DNA from: Butyricicoccus_A sp963601915
GTDB lineage: Bacteria; Bacillota; Clostridia; Oscillospirales; Butyricicoccaceae
Length of the DNA: 34,816 nucleotides
Assembly (NCBI GenBank): GCA_963601915.1
Contig: CAVCGL010000024.1
Span: 1-34,816 of the forward strand
Reading direction: 5' to 3'
Shown: positions 25,629 to 34,196 of the stretch, piece after piece
Position numbering within the stretch: position 1 is the first letter of the stretch
Layout of the letters: each line of letters opens with the position of its first letter
Position numbers and translations under genes: made by a program
Notes under the pieces: model-generated
Seen by the model: the letters and a program-made list of their open reading frames with translations, nothing else
Told to the model about the DNA's origin: nothing
The model's database searches: none

Positions 25629-25831
25629 CCACAAATAGCAAGTAATTTTACATCGTTTTTCCGTATGATCTGTCGGTTTTCCGGAATGATAGGCTTTTTT
25701 CGCATGATTTTGATGAGATTGGATGGTATATCTAATAGCGCATATACTCTACGCGTTATGTTTTTTGACTTGTTAGATAAATTGATTTAAAATATTTATT
25801 GTTATGCACAGAACTTATCTGTTTTCGAGTG

Positions 25832-25865
25832 AAAAAATAGGCCGTCAATTTTGGTTGACGGCCTA
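25832..25865 (-). terminator. Rho-independent terminator after the phosphohexomutase gene
   Basis: A perfect 11-bp stem (TAGGCCGTCAA at 25838-25848, TTGACGGCCTA at 25855-25865) with a 6-base loop is followed on the minus strand by six T (25832-25837). It lies 26 bases past the stop and isolates the mannose genes from the surface-protein gene. Confidence 0.93.
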
Positions 25866-25890
25866 AATAATTCTGTAATCTCGCGCTTAT

Positions 25891-27564
25891 TTACTTTAAG
25901 TATTCTTCAGCACTCTTGCGAATTTCAGCTTCCGTAGCTTCAGCAACTCCTTTATTCTCTGCGCTAACAGAAATATACGTCTTGAGTTTTGGCTCTGTGC
26001 CAGAAGGACGCACCACAACAGAGCAATTATCTTCTAGCAGGAACTTGATCACATCGGACTTGGGCAAACCATCCAAACCCGGCGCGTAATCCAGCAGCTT
26101 GACAACTTTCTTGCCGCCGAACTCCTTGATATCGCCGCGGAATGCCTGCATAATGCTCTGCATCCTGGCAAAACCGGCACTACCGTCGAACTCATAGCTG
26201 TGCAGAGTGTTCAGGCAGTATCCATAGGTCTTGTACAGTTCGTCCAGTCTATCCAGTAGGCTAATGCCTTTGGTTGCATAGTAGCTGAACATTTCGCAGA
26301 TCATGTAGGCACCATCCACACCATCCTTGTCACGAACATAGGAACCGGTCAAGTAGCCATAACTTTCCTCAAAACCAAACACATAGCTATCGGCCTTGCC
26401 TTGCTGCTCCAGCTTGCCGATTTGCTCACCAATAAACTTAAAGCCGGTTAGCACATTGATAGTACGCAGACCATAATGGGAAGCGATCTGCTCACCCATA
26501 TCCATCGTGACGATGGTCTTGATCATGACAGGATCAGCAGGCATCTTGCCGTGTTTCACACGCTGGCTGCAAATGTAGTCCAGCAGTAGCATACCAGTCT
26601 GGTTGCCAGTCAGCAACTCGTACTCTCCTGCTTTGTTCTTGACCGCAATACCCACACGGTCACAGTCTGGATCAGTCGCTAGCAGCAGATCGGCATTGCA
26701 CTTCTTAGCATATTCCATTCCCAGCGCCATGGCTTCCTCGATTTCCGGATTTGGGTACGGGCATGTTGGGAAGTCACCATTCGGCTTCTCCTGTTCTTTA
26801 ACCACAGTAATATTGGTATAACCCATTTCTTTTAATGTACGGGTAACAGGCTTCAGACCAGAACCATTCAGCGGACTGTATACGATAGCCACATCCTTAT
26901 TGACTTCTTCGCCAAACAGGACGGACTGGTTCTTGACCTGCTCAACAAAAGCTGTGTAGACCTCGTCCGGAATGTACTTAATAATTCCATTCGCCACACC
27001 TGCTTCAAAGTCGCTGGTCTTGACATCTGTAAAAATATCCAGCTTTTCAATTTCAGACAGAATCTCTGCAGCAGCTTCAGTCGTAATCTGGCAGCCGTCA
27101 GCACCATAAACCTTATAACCGTTATATTTGCTTGGGTTGTGCGAAGCCGTGACCATAACACCTGCAGAGGTATGTAGATAACGGGTCGCAAAAGACACAG
27201 TCGGTACCGGCATCAAAGTAGGCCAGATATTGACCTCGACACCGTTGGCTGCAAATACGCCAGCAGCGACTTTTGCAAACACGTCACTCTTGATGCGGCT
27301 ATCATAACCGATAGACACAGACGGCTTTGCAAAAGTCTTTTTCAGGTAGTCAGCCAAACCTTGCGAAGCCTTCGCTACGGTGTAAATATTCATGCGATTT
27401 GTGCCTGCGCCGATCACACCACGCAGACCACCCGTGCCAAAGGCAAGATCACGGTAAAAAGCATCTTCAATTTTTGCATCATCCAACGTTTTCAGTTCAG
27501 CAGCAACATCCACATCTGTAGTTGCATTCGCCAGCCAACGCTCATATTCCTTTTTAATATCCAT
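25891..27564 (-). CDS. Phosphoglucomutase/phosphomannomutase
   Basis: This 557-aa alpha-D-phosphohexomutase moves phosphate between C6 and C1 of glucose and/or mannose. All four active-site segments are visible: the phosphoserine loop VMVTASHNPSKYNGYKVYG, the metal loop ATDPDCDRVGIAV, the sugar-specificity loop VFGFEESYGYLTG, and the phosphate loop VVVRPSGTEPKLKTYISV. Length and the N-terminal KEYERWLANATTDVD match the PgcA-type enzymes of Firmicutes. The start is ATG at 27564, seven bases after the manA stop. In this operon it would supply mannose-1-phosphate to ManC (the ManB role). It could also convert glucose-1-phosphate from the Leloir pathway. Sequence alone does not settle substrate preference. 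Confidence 0.93.
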   Translation of the reverse strand: MDIKKEYERWLANATTDVDVAAELKTLDDAKIEDAFYRDLAFGTGGLRGVIGAGTNRMNIYTVAKASQGLADYLKKTFAKPSVSIGYDSRIKSDVFAKVAAGVFAANGVEVNIWPTLMPVPTVSFATRYLHTSAGVMVTASHNPSKYNGYKVYGADGCQITTEAAAEILSEIEKLDIFTDVKTSDFEAGVANGIIKYIPDEVYTAFVEQVKNQSVLFGEEVNKDVAIVYSPLNGSGLKPVTRTLKEMGYTNITVVKEQEKPNGDFPTCPYPNPEIEEAMALGMEYAKKCNADLLLATDPDCDRVGIAVKNKAGEYELLTGNQTGMLLLDYICSQRVKHGKMPADPVMIKTIVTMDMGEQIASHYGLRTINVLTGFKFIGEQIGKLEQQGKADSYVFGFEESYGYLTGSYVRDKDGVDGAYMICEMFSYYATKGISLLDRLDELYKTYGYCLNTLHSYEFDGSAGFARMQSIMQAFRGDIKEFGGKKVVKLLDYAPGLDGLPKSDVIKFLLEDNCSVVVRPSGTEPKLKTYISVSAENKGVAEATEAEIRKSAEEYLK

Positions 27565-27571
27565 AATGTAG

Positions 27572-28558
27572 TTATCCCCTTACATCCAAAAATTGTGCCT
27601 GTCCATGAATAGTTAGTATCTCAGAATCCGCCGGAACAAAAATGCAATCTCCTTTATAGAACGTGATGCTGCCATCTTTATAGTAAATGGTTCCGCAGCC
27701 ATTGACGCAAAGCAGTACACGAAATGAAAGCTCATCTGCCCAATACTGGACTTTTTGCCGCCGTTCAGTGTTGACAATCATCCGGTAGACTTCAAAATAT
27801 TTGCAACGGGTCAGCAGCTCACAAGCTAAACCTTGTCGGTATTTCAGTACGCGCAACGGTTGGCGTGGTTCGGCACTGCTTCTCAGATTTGCCACTTGCA
27901 TAGCCTTGTCCACGTGCAACTCCCGCTTTTCTCCATTTTTGTCCACACGATCGTAATCATACAGGCGATACGTCAGATTAGAGTTTTCCTGAATTTCTGC
28001 CACCAGTGCACCCGCGCCAATGGCATGGATAGTACCCGCCTCAATGAAGAACAAATCATCCTTCTTTACTAGCACTCTCTGCAAATCTTTCATCAAGGTT
28101 CCATCTGTAATGGCTTTTCGCATCTGATCTTCCGTGCGATCCCACTTAAGGCCGTAAACGAGCTTTGCATCCTTGCTGGCATCCAGAACATACCACATCT
28201 CTGTCTTGCCCAACTGGCCGTTTTCATGCTCTTTGGCATAGGCATCGGTCGGGTGCACTTGCACAGACAAATCCTTCTTTGCATCAATGAACTTGATAAG
28301 GATAGGCAGCGAGCTTTCTCCTTTGTGCCGTTTACCCAAATATTGTGGGTTCGCTTTCAGCACTTTGGCCAACTCTTGTCCGTCGAATTCCCCTCCTACC
28401 ACATAACTGGATCCATCCGGATGCGTGGAGCACTCCCATGTCTCTGCTAATGGGGTCAGGTCGATTTTCTTTTCAAATTCATCATTCAAACGATTTCCGC
28501 CCCAGAGATAATCTTTACCGGACGGACGAAGTAAAAGAGGCTTTCTTCTATTTGCCAT
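27572..28558 (-). CDS. manA: Mannose-6-phosphate isomerase, type I (class I)
   Basis: This cupin-fold zinc enzyme interconverts fructose-6-phosphate and mannose-6-phosphate. Key residues are in LIKFIDAKKDLSVQVHPTD (zinc ligands Gln and His), KTEMWYVLDA (ligand Glu) and FIEAGTIHAIGAGALVAEIQ (ligand His). NSNLTYRLYDYDRVDKNG is typical of the short Firmicutes form, and the length of 328 aa fits. I prefer ATG 28558 (MANRRKPLLLRPSGKDYLWGG), 19 bases after the manC stop. The open frame extends to 28594, inside manC. It is the middle gene of manC-manA-mutase and supplies the first step from central metabolism. Confidence 0.95.
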   Translation of the reverse strand: MANRRKPLLLRPSGKDYLWGGNRLNDEFEKKIDLTPLAETWECSTHPDGSSYVVGGEFDGQELAKVLKANPQYLGKRHKGESSLPILIKFIDAKKDLSVQVHPTDAYAKEHENGQLGKTEMWYVLDASKDAKLVYGLKWDRTEDQMRKAITDGTLMKDLQRVLVKKDDLFFIEAGTIHAIGAGALVAEIQENSNLTYRLYDYDRVDKNGEKRELHVDKAMQVANLRSSAEPRQPLRVLKYRQGLACELLTRCKYFEVYRMIVNTERRQKVQYWADELSFRVLLCVNGCGTIYYKDGSITFYKGDCIFVPADSEILTIHGQAQFLDVRG

Positions 28559-28577
28559 AACTGCCCCCGCTAATCCA

Positions 28578-29894
28578 TCAATATTCCAGTTCAAACTTCT
28601 GCTTGTCGTGAACGTCGATGTCTTCGCCTAACTGTACTTCGATCAACTTCAGTTTCGTTTCCGCAATGATCGTATGACGGCAGCCGGCTGACATCGTAAT
28701 AACGTCACCTGCCTTGACATTTTGTTCCATGCCATCCACGATGGTTCTACCCTTACCAGAAATGATCGTCCATACCTCATCACGGTGTTGGTGACTATGA
28801 TAGTTCATTTGATGGCCCGCATTCAAAGTTACCTTGATGGTCATAGATGCATTATCAATGTCGATGACTTTAAAACTGCCCCAGGATTTTTCTGCAAACA
28901 TTACACGGTGGTCAAGTGTATTGACAAAAGGCTTGATGTAACTAGACTGTTCCTTATCCGAGACAAGGATGCCTTCTGGGCTAGCAGAGACCACAACATC
29001 TTTCAATCCCATGCAAAGAATAGGAACATCCAACTCATTGACCACATGGACGTTCTCACATTTCTCATTAAATAGAGCTTCACCGACCGCATGGCTATCC
29101 ATAGTCTCGGTTAAGGTGTTCCATGTGCCAAGATCCTTCCATGTACCCGCAAAACGCATAACCTCAATTTCTGGCTCATGCTCGACCACGGCATAGTCAA
29201 AGCTAATTTTGTTCAAGGTATCATACTTGTTAAATAGGTCATCGTAGTCCACGAAGTCAATCAACTCATGAGCGCGGTTCAGCACATAGCCCAGCTTGAA
29301 AGCAAACACACCTCCGTTCCAAAGAGCTCCTTTTGAAATGTAATCCTTTGCCACTTCCTGCGTCGGTTTCTCCTTGAACATAGACACCTTACTAACCCGT
29401 TCTTTACCGATAGGAATGATATAGCCGTATTTCTCGCTGGGATAAGTCGGTTCGATGCCCATCAAAACCAGATTGGCATTGCTGATAGCAGCACGATTGC
29501 CCAATGCTTTCAGCGCTTCAAAATAGTCATTCTCTACATAGGGATCTACCGGGCAGACAACCACGGATTCTTCTTCGCTCACACCTTGCACATCCTTTAG
29601 ATAAGCAGCAGACAGCGCAATAGCCGGGAATGTATCACGGCGACAGGGTTCTACGCTGATACCAACTTCCTCGCCTAATTGGTTACGGATGGCAGATACC
29701 TGCGATTTAGAGGTCGCAATAGTCACTGTTGCGTCGGTATCGACGGTTTTGATCTGACGGTACACACGCTGCACCATAGATTCCAGTTCACCATCTTCCC
29801 GATGAAAGATTTTGATGAACTGCTTAGAACGGATATCATTGGAAAGCGGCCACAGACGCTGACCGGAACCACCGGACAATAGCACCAAATTCAT
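28578..29894 (-). CDS. manC: Mannose-1-phosphate guanylyltransferase (with C-terminal cupin)
   Basis: This 438-aa enzyme makes GDP-mannose from GTP and mannose-1-phosphate. The N-terminal nucleotidyltransferase starts MNLVLLSGGSGQRLWPLSND (GGxGxRLWPxS) and has the sugar-binding FKEKPTQEVAKDYI. The C-terminal 110 residues form a type-II phosphomannose-isomerase cupin (SWGSFKVIDIDNASM, HQMNYHSHQHRDEVWTIISG, AGCRHTIIAETKL). The isomerase half may be redundant, since manA follows. The start at ATG 29894 has AGGAGA upstream. It lies only about 20 bases after the fcl terminator, so its promoter must lie within or before that hairpin, or the terminator leaks. Confidence 0.94.
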   Translation of the reverse strand: MNLVLLSGGSGQRLWPLSNDIRSKQFIKIFHREDGELESMVQRVYRQIKTVDTDATVTIATSKSQVSAIRNQLGEEVGISVEPCRRDTFPAIALSAAYLKDVQGVSEEESVVVCPVDPYVENDYFEALKALGNRAAISNANLVLMGIEPTYPSEKYGYIIPIGKERVSKVSMFKEKPTQEVAKDYISKGALWNGGVFAFKLGYVLNRAHELIDFVDYDDLFNKYDTLNKISFDYAVVEHEPEIEVMRFAGTWKDLGTWNTLTETMDSHAVGEALFNEKCENVHVVNELDVPILCMGLKDVVVSASPEGILVSDKEQSSYIKPFVNTLDHRVMFAEKSWGSFKVIDIDNASMTIKVTLNAGHQMNYHSHQHRDEVWTIISGKGRTIVDGMEQNVKAGDVITMSAGCRHTIIAETKLKLIEVQLGEDIDVHDKQKFELEY

Positions 29895-29914
29895 AATTAT
29901 TCTCCTATCATCTA

Positions 29915-29952
29915 ACAAAAAAGGTCGTGGCCCTGCACAGACACACGACCTT
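29915..29952 (-). terminator. Rho-independent terminator between fcl and manC
   Basis: A stem of AAGGTCGTG (29921-29929) and CACGACCTT (29944-29952) is followed on the minus strand by a run of T (29915-29922). It lies 22 bases past the fcl stop and about 20 bases before the manC start, so it separates the GDP-fucose genes from the GDP-mannose genes or acts as an attenuator. Confidence 0.85.
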
Positions 29953-29974
29953 ATAAAATCGTCGTTCTTCTATT

Positions 29975-30919
29975 TTAGCGTTCTGCACGCATCGGATTGT
30001 TCAGAAAGTCCTCATAGGACAGCCGCAGACCATCTTCCAGCTCAGTCTTGTACGTCCAGCCCATCTTGGTAGCCTTAGATACATCCAGCAACTTGCGTGG
30101 AGTTCCATTTGGTTTGTTGGTATCCCACTTGATCTCACCCGTATAGCCAACGACCTTTGCAACCATCTCAGTCAGTTCCTTGATGGTCAGCTCCTTGCCG
30201 GTGCCGGCGTTGACGGTCTCATTGCCGGAATAGTTATTCATCAGGAACACACACAGATTGGCCAAATCGTCCACATACAGGAACTCACGTAGTGGAGAAC
30301 CATCGCCCCAGCAGGTAACGCTTTCTACACCATTGATTTTTGCCTCGTGGAAGCGGCGAATCAAAGCCGGGACAACATGGCTGTGGGTAGGGTGATAGTT
30401 GTCGTTGGGACCATAGAGGTTGGTAGGCATCACACTGATATAGTCGGTGCCGTACTGACGGTTCAAAAACTCACAATACTTCAGACCAGAAATCTTTGCC
30501 AGTGCGTAGGCTTCGTTGGTCTTTTCCAGTTCGCTGGTCAGCAAGCAGCTTTCCTGCATAGGCTGAGGAGCCATGCGGGGATAGATGCAGGAAGAACCGA
30601 GAAACTCCAGCTTCTTGCAACCATTCTTCCAGGCCGAGTGGATGGCGTTCATTTCCAGCGTCATATTGTCATACATGAAGTCGGCCAGAGCTTCCTGATT
30701 TGCCACAATGCCGCCAACTTTGGCAGCTGCCAAGAACACATATTCTGGCTTTTCTTTGGCAAAAAACTCTTCTACCGCATCCTGACGGGTCAAATCCAGT
30801 TCCTTGTGAGTACGGGTAATAATGTTGGTGTAACCCTGTCGCTGCAGCTCACGGACGATAGCCGAACCGACCATTCCACGATGACCTGCAACGTAAATTT
30901 TTGCATTCTTTTCCATCAT
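29975..30919 (-). CDS. fcl: GDP-L-fucose synthase
   Basis: This 314-aa bifunctional epimerase-reductase converts GDP-4-keto-6-deoxymannose to GDP-L-fucose with NADPH. The nucleotide motif is AGHRGMVGSAIVREL (residues 11-25). FLGSSCIYPRMAPQPM carries the catalytic Ser/Cys. AYALAKISGLKYCEF carries Tyr138 and Lys142. NLYGPNDNYHPTHSHVVPALIRR carries the catalytic His. WGDGSPLREFLYVDD is also family-specific. Length is normal. The start may be the first or second Met (30919 or 30916), with AAAGGAG upstream. It is the last gene of gmd, glycosyltransferase, fcl. Confidence 0.97.
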   Translation of the reverse strand: MMEKNAKIYVAGHRGMVGSAIVRELQRQGYTNIITRTHKELDLTRQDAVEEFFAKEKPEYVFLAAAKVGGIVANQEALADFMYDNMTLEMNAIHSAWKNGCKKLEFLGSSCIYPRMAPQPMQESCLLTSELEKTNEAYALAKISGLKYCEFLNRQYGTDYISVMPTNLYGPNDNYHPTHSHVVPALIRRFHEAKINGVESVTCWGDGSPLREFLYVDDLANLCVFLMNNYSGNETVNAGTGKELTIKELTEMVAKVVGYTGEIKWDTNKPNGTPRKLLDVSKATKMGWTYKTELEDGLRLSYEDFLNNPMRAER

Positions 30920-30933
30920 AATAAGACGCTCCT

Positions 30934-32022
30934 TTATTCAGTCAGCGTCAGCAGCTTTGAAACAATTTCAGCCGCCGCGTTGTAATATTCCGGCACTGTC
31001 GGATAAGTAATTTGTTTCAATTGTTCCAGCAGCGCAGGCATTTCTTCCAGTTGCTCGTAAGTAATCTTCACTGCTAGCTTTTTCTGTTCCAGTAATCGAA
31101 TGGTCGTGCGATCCTCTAACACGCTATCTCGTGCAAAAAGTGCCATTGGTTTCTGCGCCAGCAAACACTCAGCCACAGTCCCCCAACCCGCCTTAGTAAT
31201 AACGTAATCGGCTGCCGCAACATAATCCTGCGTGTGCAGAGTGGAATGTGAAACAACTGTTACATTGCTTCCGGTCAAGGGAACGCCCTCCGTAGTATAA
31301 AAATGTGCGTCTACACCTTCTACTGAGACAGGCTGCGTAAATTGTGCCGACATCCCCAGCGCAACAAACACAATTGGACAGGTATGCCTTGTACGAATCA
31401 TTTCGATTTTCTTCGAGTGGAAAGGTCGCGCCACCAATGAAGTTTCACTCAGCTCTGCTCGGGATAAAAATTCCAGCATTTCCGGGTTATGCAATGCATA
31501 AAGTATCCCGTGCCGAATCTTTTGATATTCTGCGGCATATGTTTTCCAGACTTGTTCCGGCAAAAATTCCCGATACAGCTCTGTCCATGTGAAATTACCC
31601 ACATAGAGCAACGGCACACCTGCCTGCTCGCAGGCAGAGATTGACCAAAGCGGCATATCACAGAGAGCAGCAGATATCTCGTGTCGATGAAGCCATTTTG
31701 CCTCTTGCTTTGCCCGTTTCGGCAATTTAGCTTGATATTGTTCGCAGACCGCAGTTAGGGTTTCTGTATCAACAAGCAATGTTCCTGATTGCAGAATCAG
31801 CCCAACATCGGTGTGCTCTACACGGTATAGAATGCGAGAAAGCTGTTCTACAGTAAGCATTTCCAGCAGATTGGCCTTTGCAAATTCCAGATGCCGTTCT
31901 CCGCAAACCACATAAACAAACCCGTTGGTTCTGCGCACAGTTTCTGCAATCAGCGGAATATTGCGAGCAATGTGTCCAAAACCATGATCCGACAGATAAA
32001 AGCAGAAATTTTTCCCGTTCAT
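30934..32022 (-). CDS. Glycosyltransferase-like protein with HGFGH motif, in the GDP-fucose operon
   Basis: I place the start at ATG 32022, which overlaps the gmd stop as TAATG and gives MNGKNFCFYLSDHGFGHIAR. This gives 362 aa. The N-terminal strand followed by HGFGH resembles the MurG/GT-B fold proteins and the N-terminal domain of plant L-arabinokinase. The C-terminal half has the GT-B nucleotide-sugar region YVITKAGWGTVAECLLAQKPM and LEDRTTIRLLEQKKLAV. There is no signal peptide or transmembrane helix, so it should act in the cytoplasm. Its coupling to gmd and fcl suggests it uses GDP-fucose or GDP-mannose, but the acceptor and the reaction are unknown. Confidence 0.8.
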   Translation of the reverse strand: MNGKNFCFYLSDHGFGHIARNIPLIAETVRRTNGFVYVVCGERHLEFAKANLLEMLTVEQLSRILYRVEHTDVGLILQSGTLLVDTETLTAVCEQYQAKLPKRAKQEAKWLHRHEISAALCDMPLWSISACEQAGVPLLYVGNFTWTELYREFLPEQVWKTYAAEYQKIRHGILYALHNPEMLEFLSRAELSETSLVARPFHSKKIEMIRTRHTCPIVFVALGMSAQFTQPVSVEGVDAHFYTTEGVPLTGSNVTVVSHSTLHTQDYVAAADYVITKAGWGTVAECLLAQKPMALFARDSVLEDRTTIRLLEQKKLAVKITYEQLEEMPALLEQLKQITYPTVPEYYNAAAEIVSKLLTLTE

Positions 32023-33068
32023 TAAGCGTTTTTCAGAGCCTTTTCGCGCTTTGCACACTCACGGTCATGCTTGGCCATGATCTCAACCAACTGTTCGTAG
32101 CTGGTCTTCTGCGGGTTCCAGCCCAAAACAGTCTTAGCTTTGGTCGGATCTCCCCACAAATTATCAACATCGGTTGGGCGGAACCACTGCGGGTTCACAC
32201 AAACCAGCATCTTACCGGTAGCTGCATCGTAACCCTTTTCGTCGATGCCTGTGCCTTCCCATCGGATGGTGATGCCGTTGGCAGCAAACGCCTTCTCGGT
32301 AAAATCACGGACTGTGTGCTGTACGCCAGTAGCAATGACGAAGTCTTCCGGTTTTTCCTGCTGCATAATCAGCCACATGCACTCAACGTAGTCCTTGGCA
32401 TAGCCCCAGTCACGCAGGGAATCCATGTTTCCCAGTTCCAGATGATCCTGCAAGCCCTCTGCAATGCGGCCAGCAGCCAGAGTAATCTTACGAGTAACGA
32501 AGTTCTCACCGCGGCGCTCAGACTCATGGTTGAACAGGATACCGTTGACGGCGAACATACCGTAAGCATCGCGGTACTCCTTGACCATCCAAAAGCCGTA
32601 CTGCTTCGCAACTGCGTACGGAGAATATGGGTGGAACGGAGTAGTCTCACGCTGAGGAACCTCCTCGACTTTACCATACAGTTCGGAAGTAGAAGCCTGA
32701 TATACCTTGCAGGTCTTGGTCAGTCCGCAAACACGGACAGCTTCCAGCACGCGCAAAACACCCAGTGCATCCACATCGCCGGAATATTCAGGAGCATCGA
32801 AGGAAACCTGAACATGGCTCTGTGCAGCCAAATTGTAGATTTCATCAGGCTTGATTTCACCTACCAGACGGATCAGGCCTGATGAATCAGACAGGTCACC
32901 GTCATGCAAGGTGATAGCATTCTTCTCAATCAAATGGTCGATGCGGGCAGTATTGGAAATGGAAGCGCGGCGGACGATACCGTGGACTTCATAGCCCTTC
33001 TCCAGAAGGAACTCTGCTAAGTAGGAGCCGTCCTGGCCAGTGATGCCAGTAATAAGTGCTTTTTTCAT
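32022..33068 (-). CDS. gmd: GDP-mannose 4,6-dehydratase
   Basis: This 348-aa short-chain dehydrogenase makes GDP-4-keto-6-deoxy-D-mannose, the precursor of GDP-L-fucose. The NADP motif is GITGQDGSYLAE (residues 8-19). YQASTSELYGKV carries the catalytic Ser/Thr and Glu. YSPYAVAKQYGFWMVKEYR carries the Y-x3-K pair, and FNHESERRGENFVTRKI is a family hallmark. RDWGYAKDYVECMW is also typical of Gmd. I chose ATG 33068 because AGAGGA lies upstream; the longer frame to 33086 lacks support. It is the first gene of its operon. Confidence 0.97.
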   Translation of the reverse strand: MKKALITGITGQDGSYLAEFLLEKGYEVHGIVRRASISNTARIDHLIEKNAITLHDGDLSDSSGLIRLVGEIKPDEIYNLAAQSHVQVSFDAPEYSGDVDALGVLRVLEAVRVCGLTKTCKVYQASTSELYGKVEEVPQRETTPFHPYSPYAVAKQYGFWMVKEYRDAYGMFAVNGILFNHESERRGENFVTRKITLAAGRIAEGLQDHLELGNMDSLRDWGYAKDYVECMWLIMQQEKPEDFVIATGVQHTVRDFTEKAFAANGITIRWEGTGIDEKGYDAATGKMLVCVNPQWFRPTDVDNLWGDPTKAKTVLGWNPQKTSYEQLVEIMAKHDRECAKREKALKNA

Positions 33069-33135
33069 ATGTTTTATTCCTCTCATAAAAGATAATTTAT
33101 TTTTTTGTAGTGAGTTTACCTTGTCTTACAATTAA

Positions 33136-33164
33136 ATTTTATTACATATGCCAGCTCCTCGCAA
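33136..33164 (-). promoter_or_regulatory. Putative sigma-A promoter of the gmd operon
   Basis: On the minus strand TTGCGA (33159-33164) is separated by exactly 17 bases from TAAAAT (33136-33141), about 68 bases upstream of the gmd start. It is the best -35/-10 pair in the gap between the HTH gene and gmd. Confidence 0.5.
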
Positions 33165-33229
33165 GTGTTATAGTAGCGTTCTATTAGCATAATATTGGTT
33201 TTTTACAAACTGTGCAAACAAGCAACTTC

Positions 33230-34153
33230 TCAATTTGTTTTCGTTGGAGCCTCAATCAACCCAAAACGCCAGAAAATTCCATAAATATAAGACACACCGC
33301 GGATATCGCCCAGTGCCTTTGGTCGCTCCACCAGCGGTTTGCCTTCTGTCTTTTCAAAAGCCAGCAATACCGAACTCCATGTCAGACTCTTGCTATTCTC
33401 TTTACGGTCAATCCACAGTTCTTTTGTCGGCTCCCCGTTTCTCCCAATCTTTATCTTATAAGAAAATGGCAAACCGGATATCGTCTTGAACCGGTATCCT
33501 TGAAAAGCCACTATGCACTTCCAGAGATGCTGTTCATCTTGACTTCTCTGCAATGCTTCGAATGCTTTCTGCCTCTGTCGCATACGCCGAAGCCTCTCGG
33601 CTCCAACACTGATCTGCTCCCGATCACAATCCTCACGGAAATACACGCCTCTCTTATAAGGTAAGTACGATGTCACTGATGCCTTCGACAGATTCAATTC
33701 CGCGGCCACCGCTTCCAGTGCTTCTTTATAAGGTATTCCACGCTTTGCTTCAAAGGCAGAATTGACAACATCTGCAGTTTCCGATTCATAAACACCAGCA
33801 GTGATCAGCAGCTTCCTCACCTTGATCGGGTTCAAAGAAAGGACATCTGCAATACTTTGAAGGGAGTTATCTTCTTCATAGAGAACCACAGCCGCCTGCA
33901 TCTGCTCTTGCAGGATAGTTACTGCATCATAGTCCGGTTTCAACGACTTCCGACCGGCGCCGGGTTTTCTTGATTTGTATGGTCTTTTATTTCCCACAAT
34001 GCCTCTTTCCATTATTTTCATTACAAAATTTTGATTCTTAAAAACAATGTGTGAACTCCTAGTGTTCAGTTTGTCCACACGGCATTTTTCTTGTTTCAAT
34101 TTCTCAAGGATCTCGTCTGCGCTTATCCCGCTGGCTAATAATTTTAACCACAT
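33230..34153 (-). CDS. Helix-turn-helix protein of unknown function
   Basis: The frame is 307 codons. After a basic leader (KRPYKSRKPGAGRKSLKPD) come two HTH-like units: SLQSIADVLSLNPIKVRKLL and YKEALEAVAAELNLSKASVT. These are followed by SYLPYKRGVYF and an Arg-rich helix (GAERLRRMRQRQKAFEALQR). The C-terminal 90 residues form a separate beta-rich part (GLPFSYKIKIGRNGEPTKELWID, RPKALGDIRGVSYIYGIFWRFGL). I recall similar proteins in accessory regions of gut Clostridia, but cannot give a function. A DNA-binding or sigma-like role is inferred from the HTH units only. The start is uncertain: ATG 34153 and ATG 34012 lack ribosome sites, while GTG 33997 has AAAGAGG upstream and begins exactly at the basic leader. 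Confidence 0.72.
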   Translation of the reverse strand: MWLKLLASGISADEILEKLKQEKCRVDKLNTRSSHIVFKNQNFVMKIMERGIVGNKRPYKSRKPGAGRKSLKPDYDAVTILQEQMQAAVVLYEEDNSLQSIADVLSLNPIKVRKLLITAGVYESETADVVNSAFEAKRGIPYKEALEAVAAELNLSKASVTSYLPYKRGVYFREDCDREQISVGAERLRRMRQRQKAFEALQRSQDEQHLWKCIVAFQGYRFKTISGLPFSYKIKIGRNGEPTKELWIDRKENSKSLTWSSVLLAFEKTEGKPLVERPKALGDIRGVSYIYGIFWRFGLIEAPTKTN

Positions 34154-34196
34154 TCTCAGCTTCCGCTTTCTTGGCTTCCAGTTTGGTCAGTTCCTT

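Noticed and set aside
25546..25705. Longer start for the surface protein at 25705
   Set aside because: There is no ribosome site, and the signal peptide and AAGGAGG support ATG 25546. The 53 extra codons come from leader DNA.
25547..25830. Riboswitch (for example c-di-GMP) in the adhesin leader
   Set aside because: Only one simple hairpin is visible, and none of the conserved bases of the classes I know are present.
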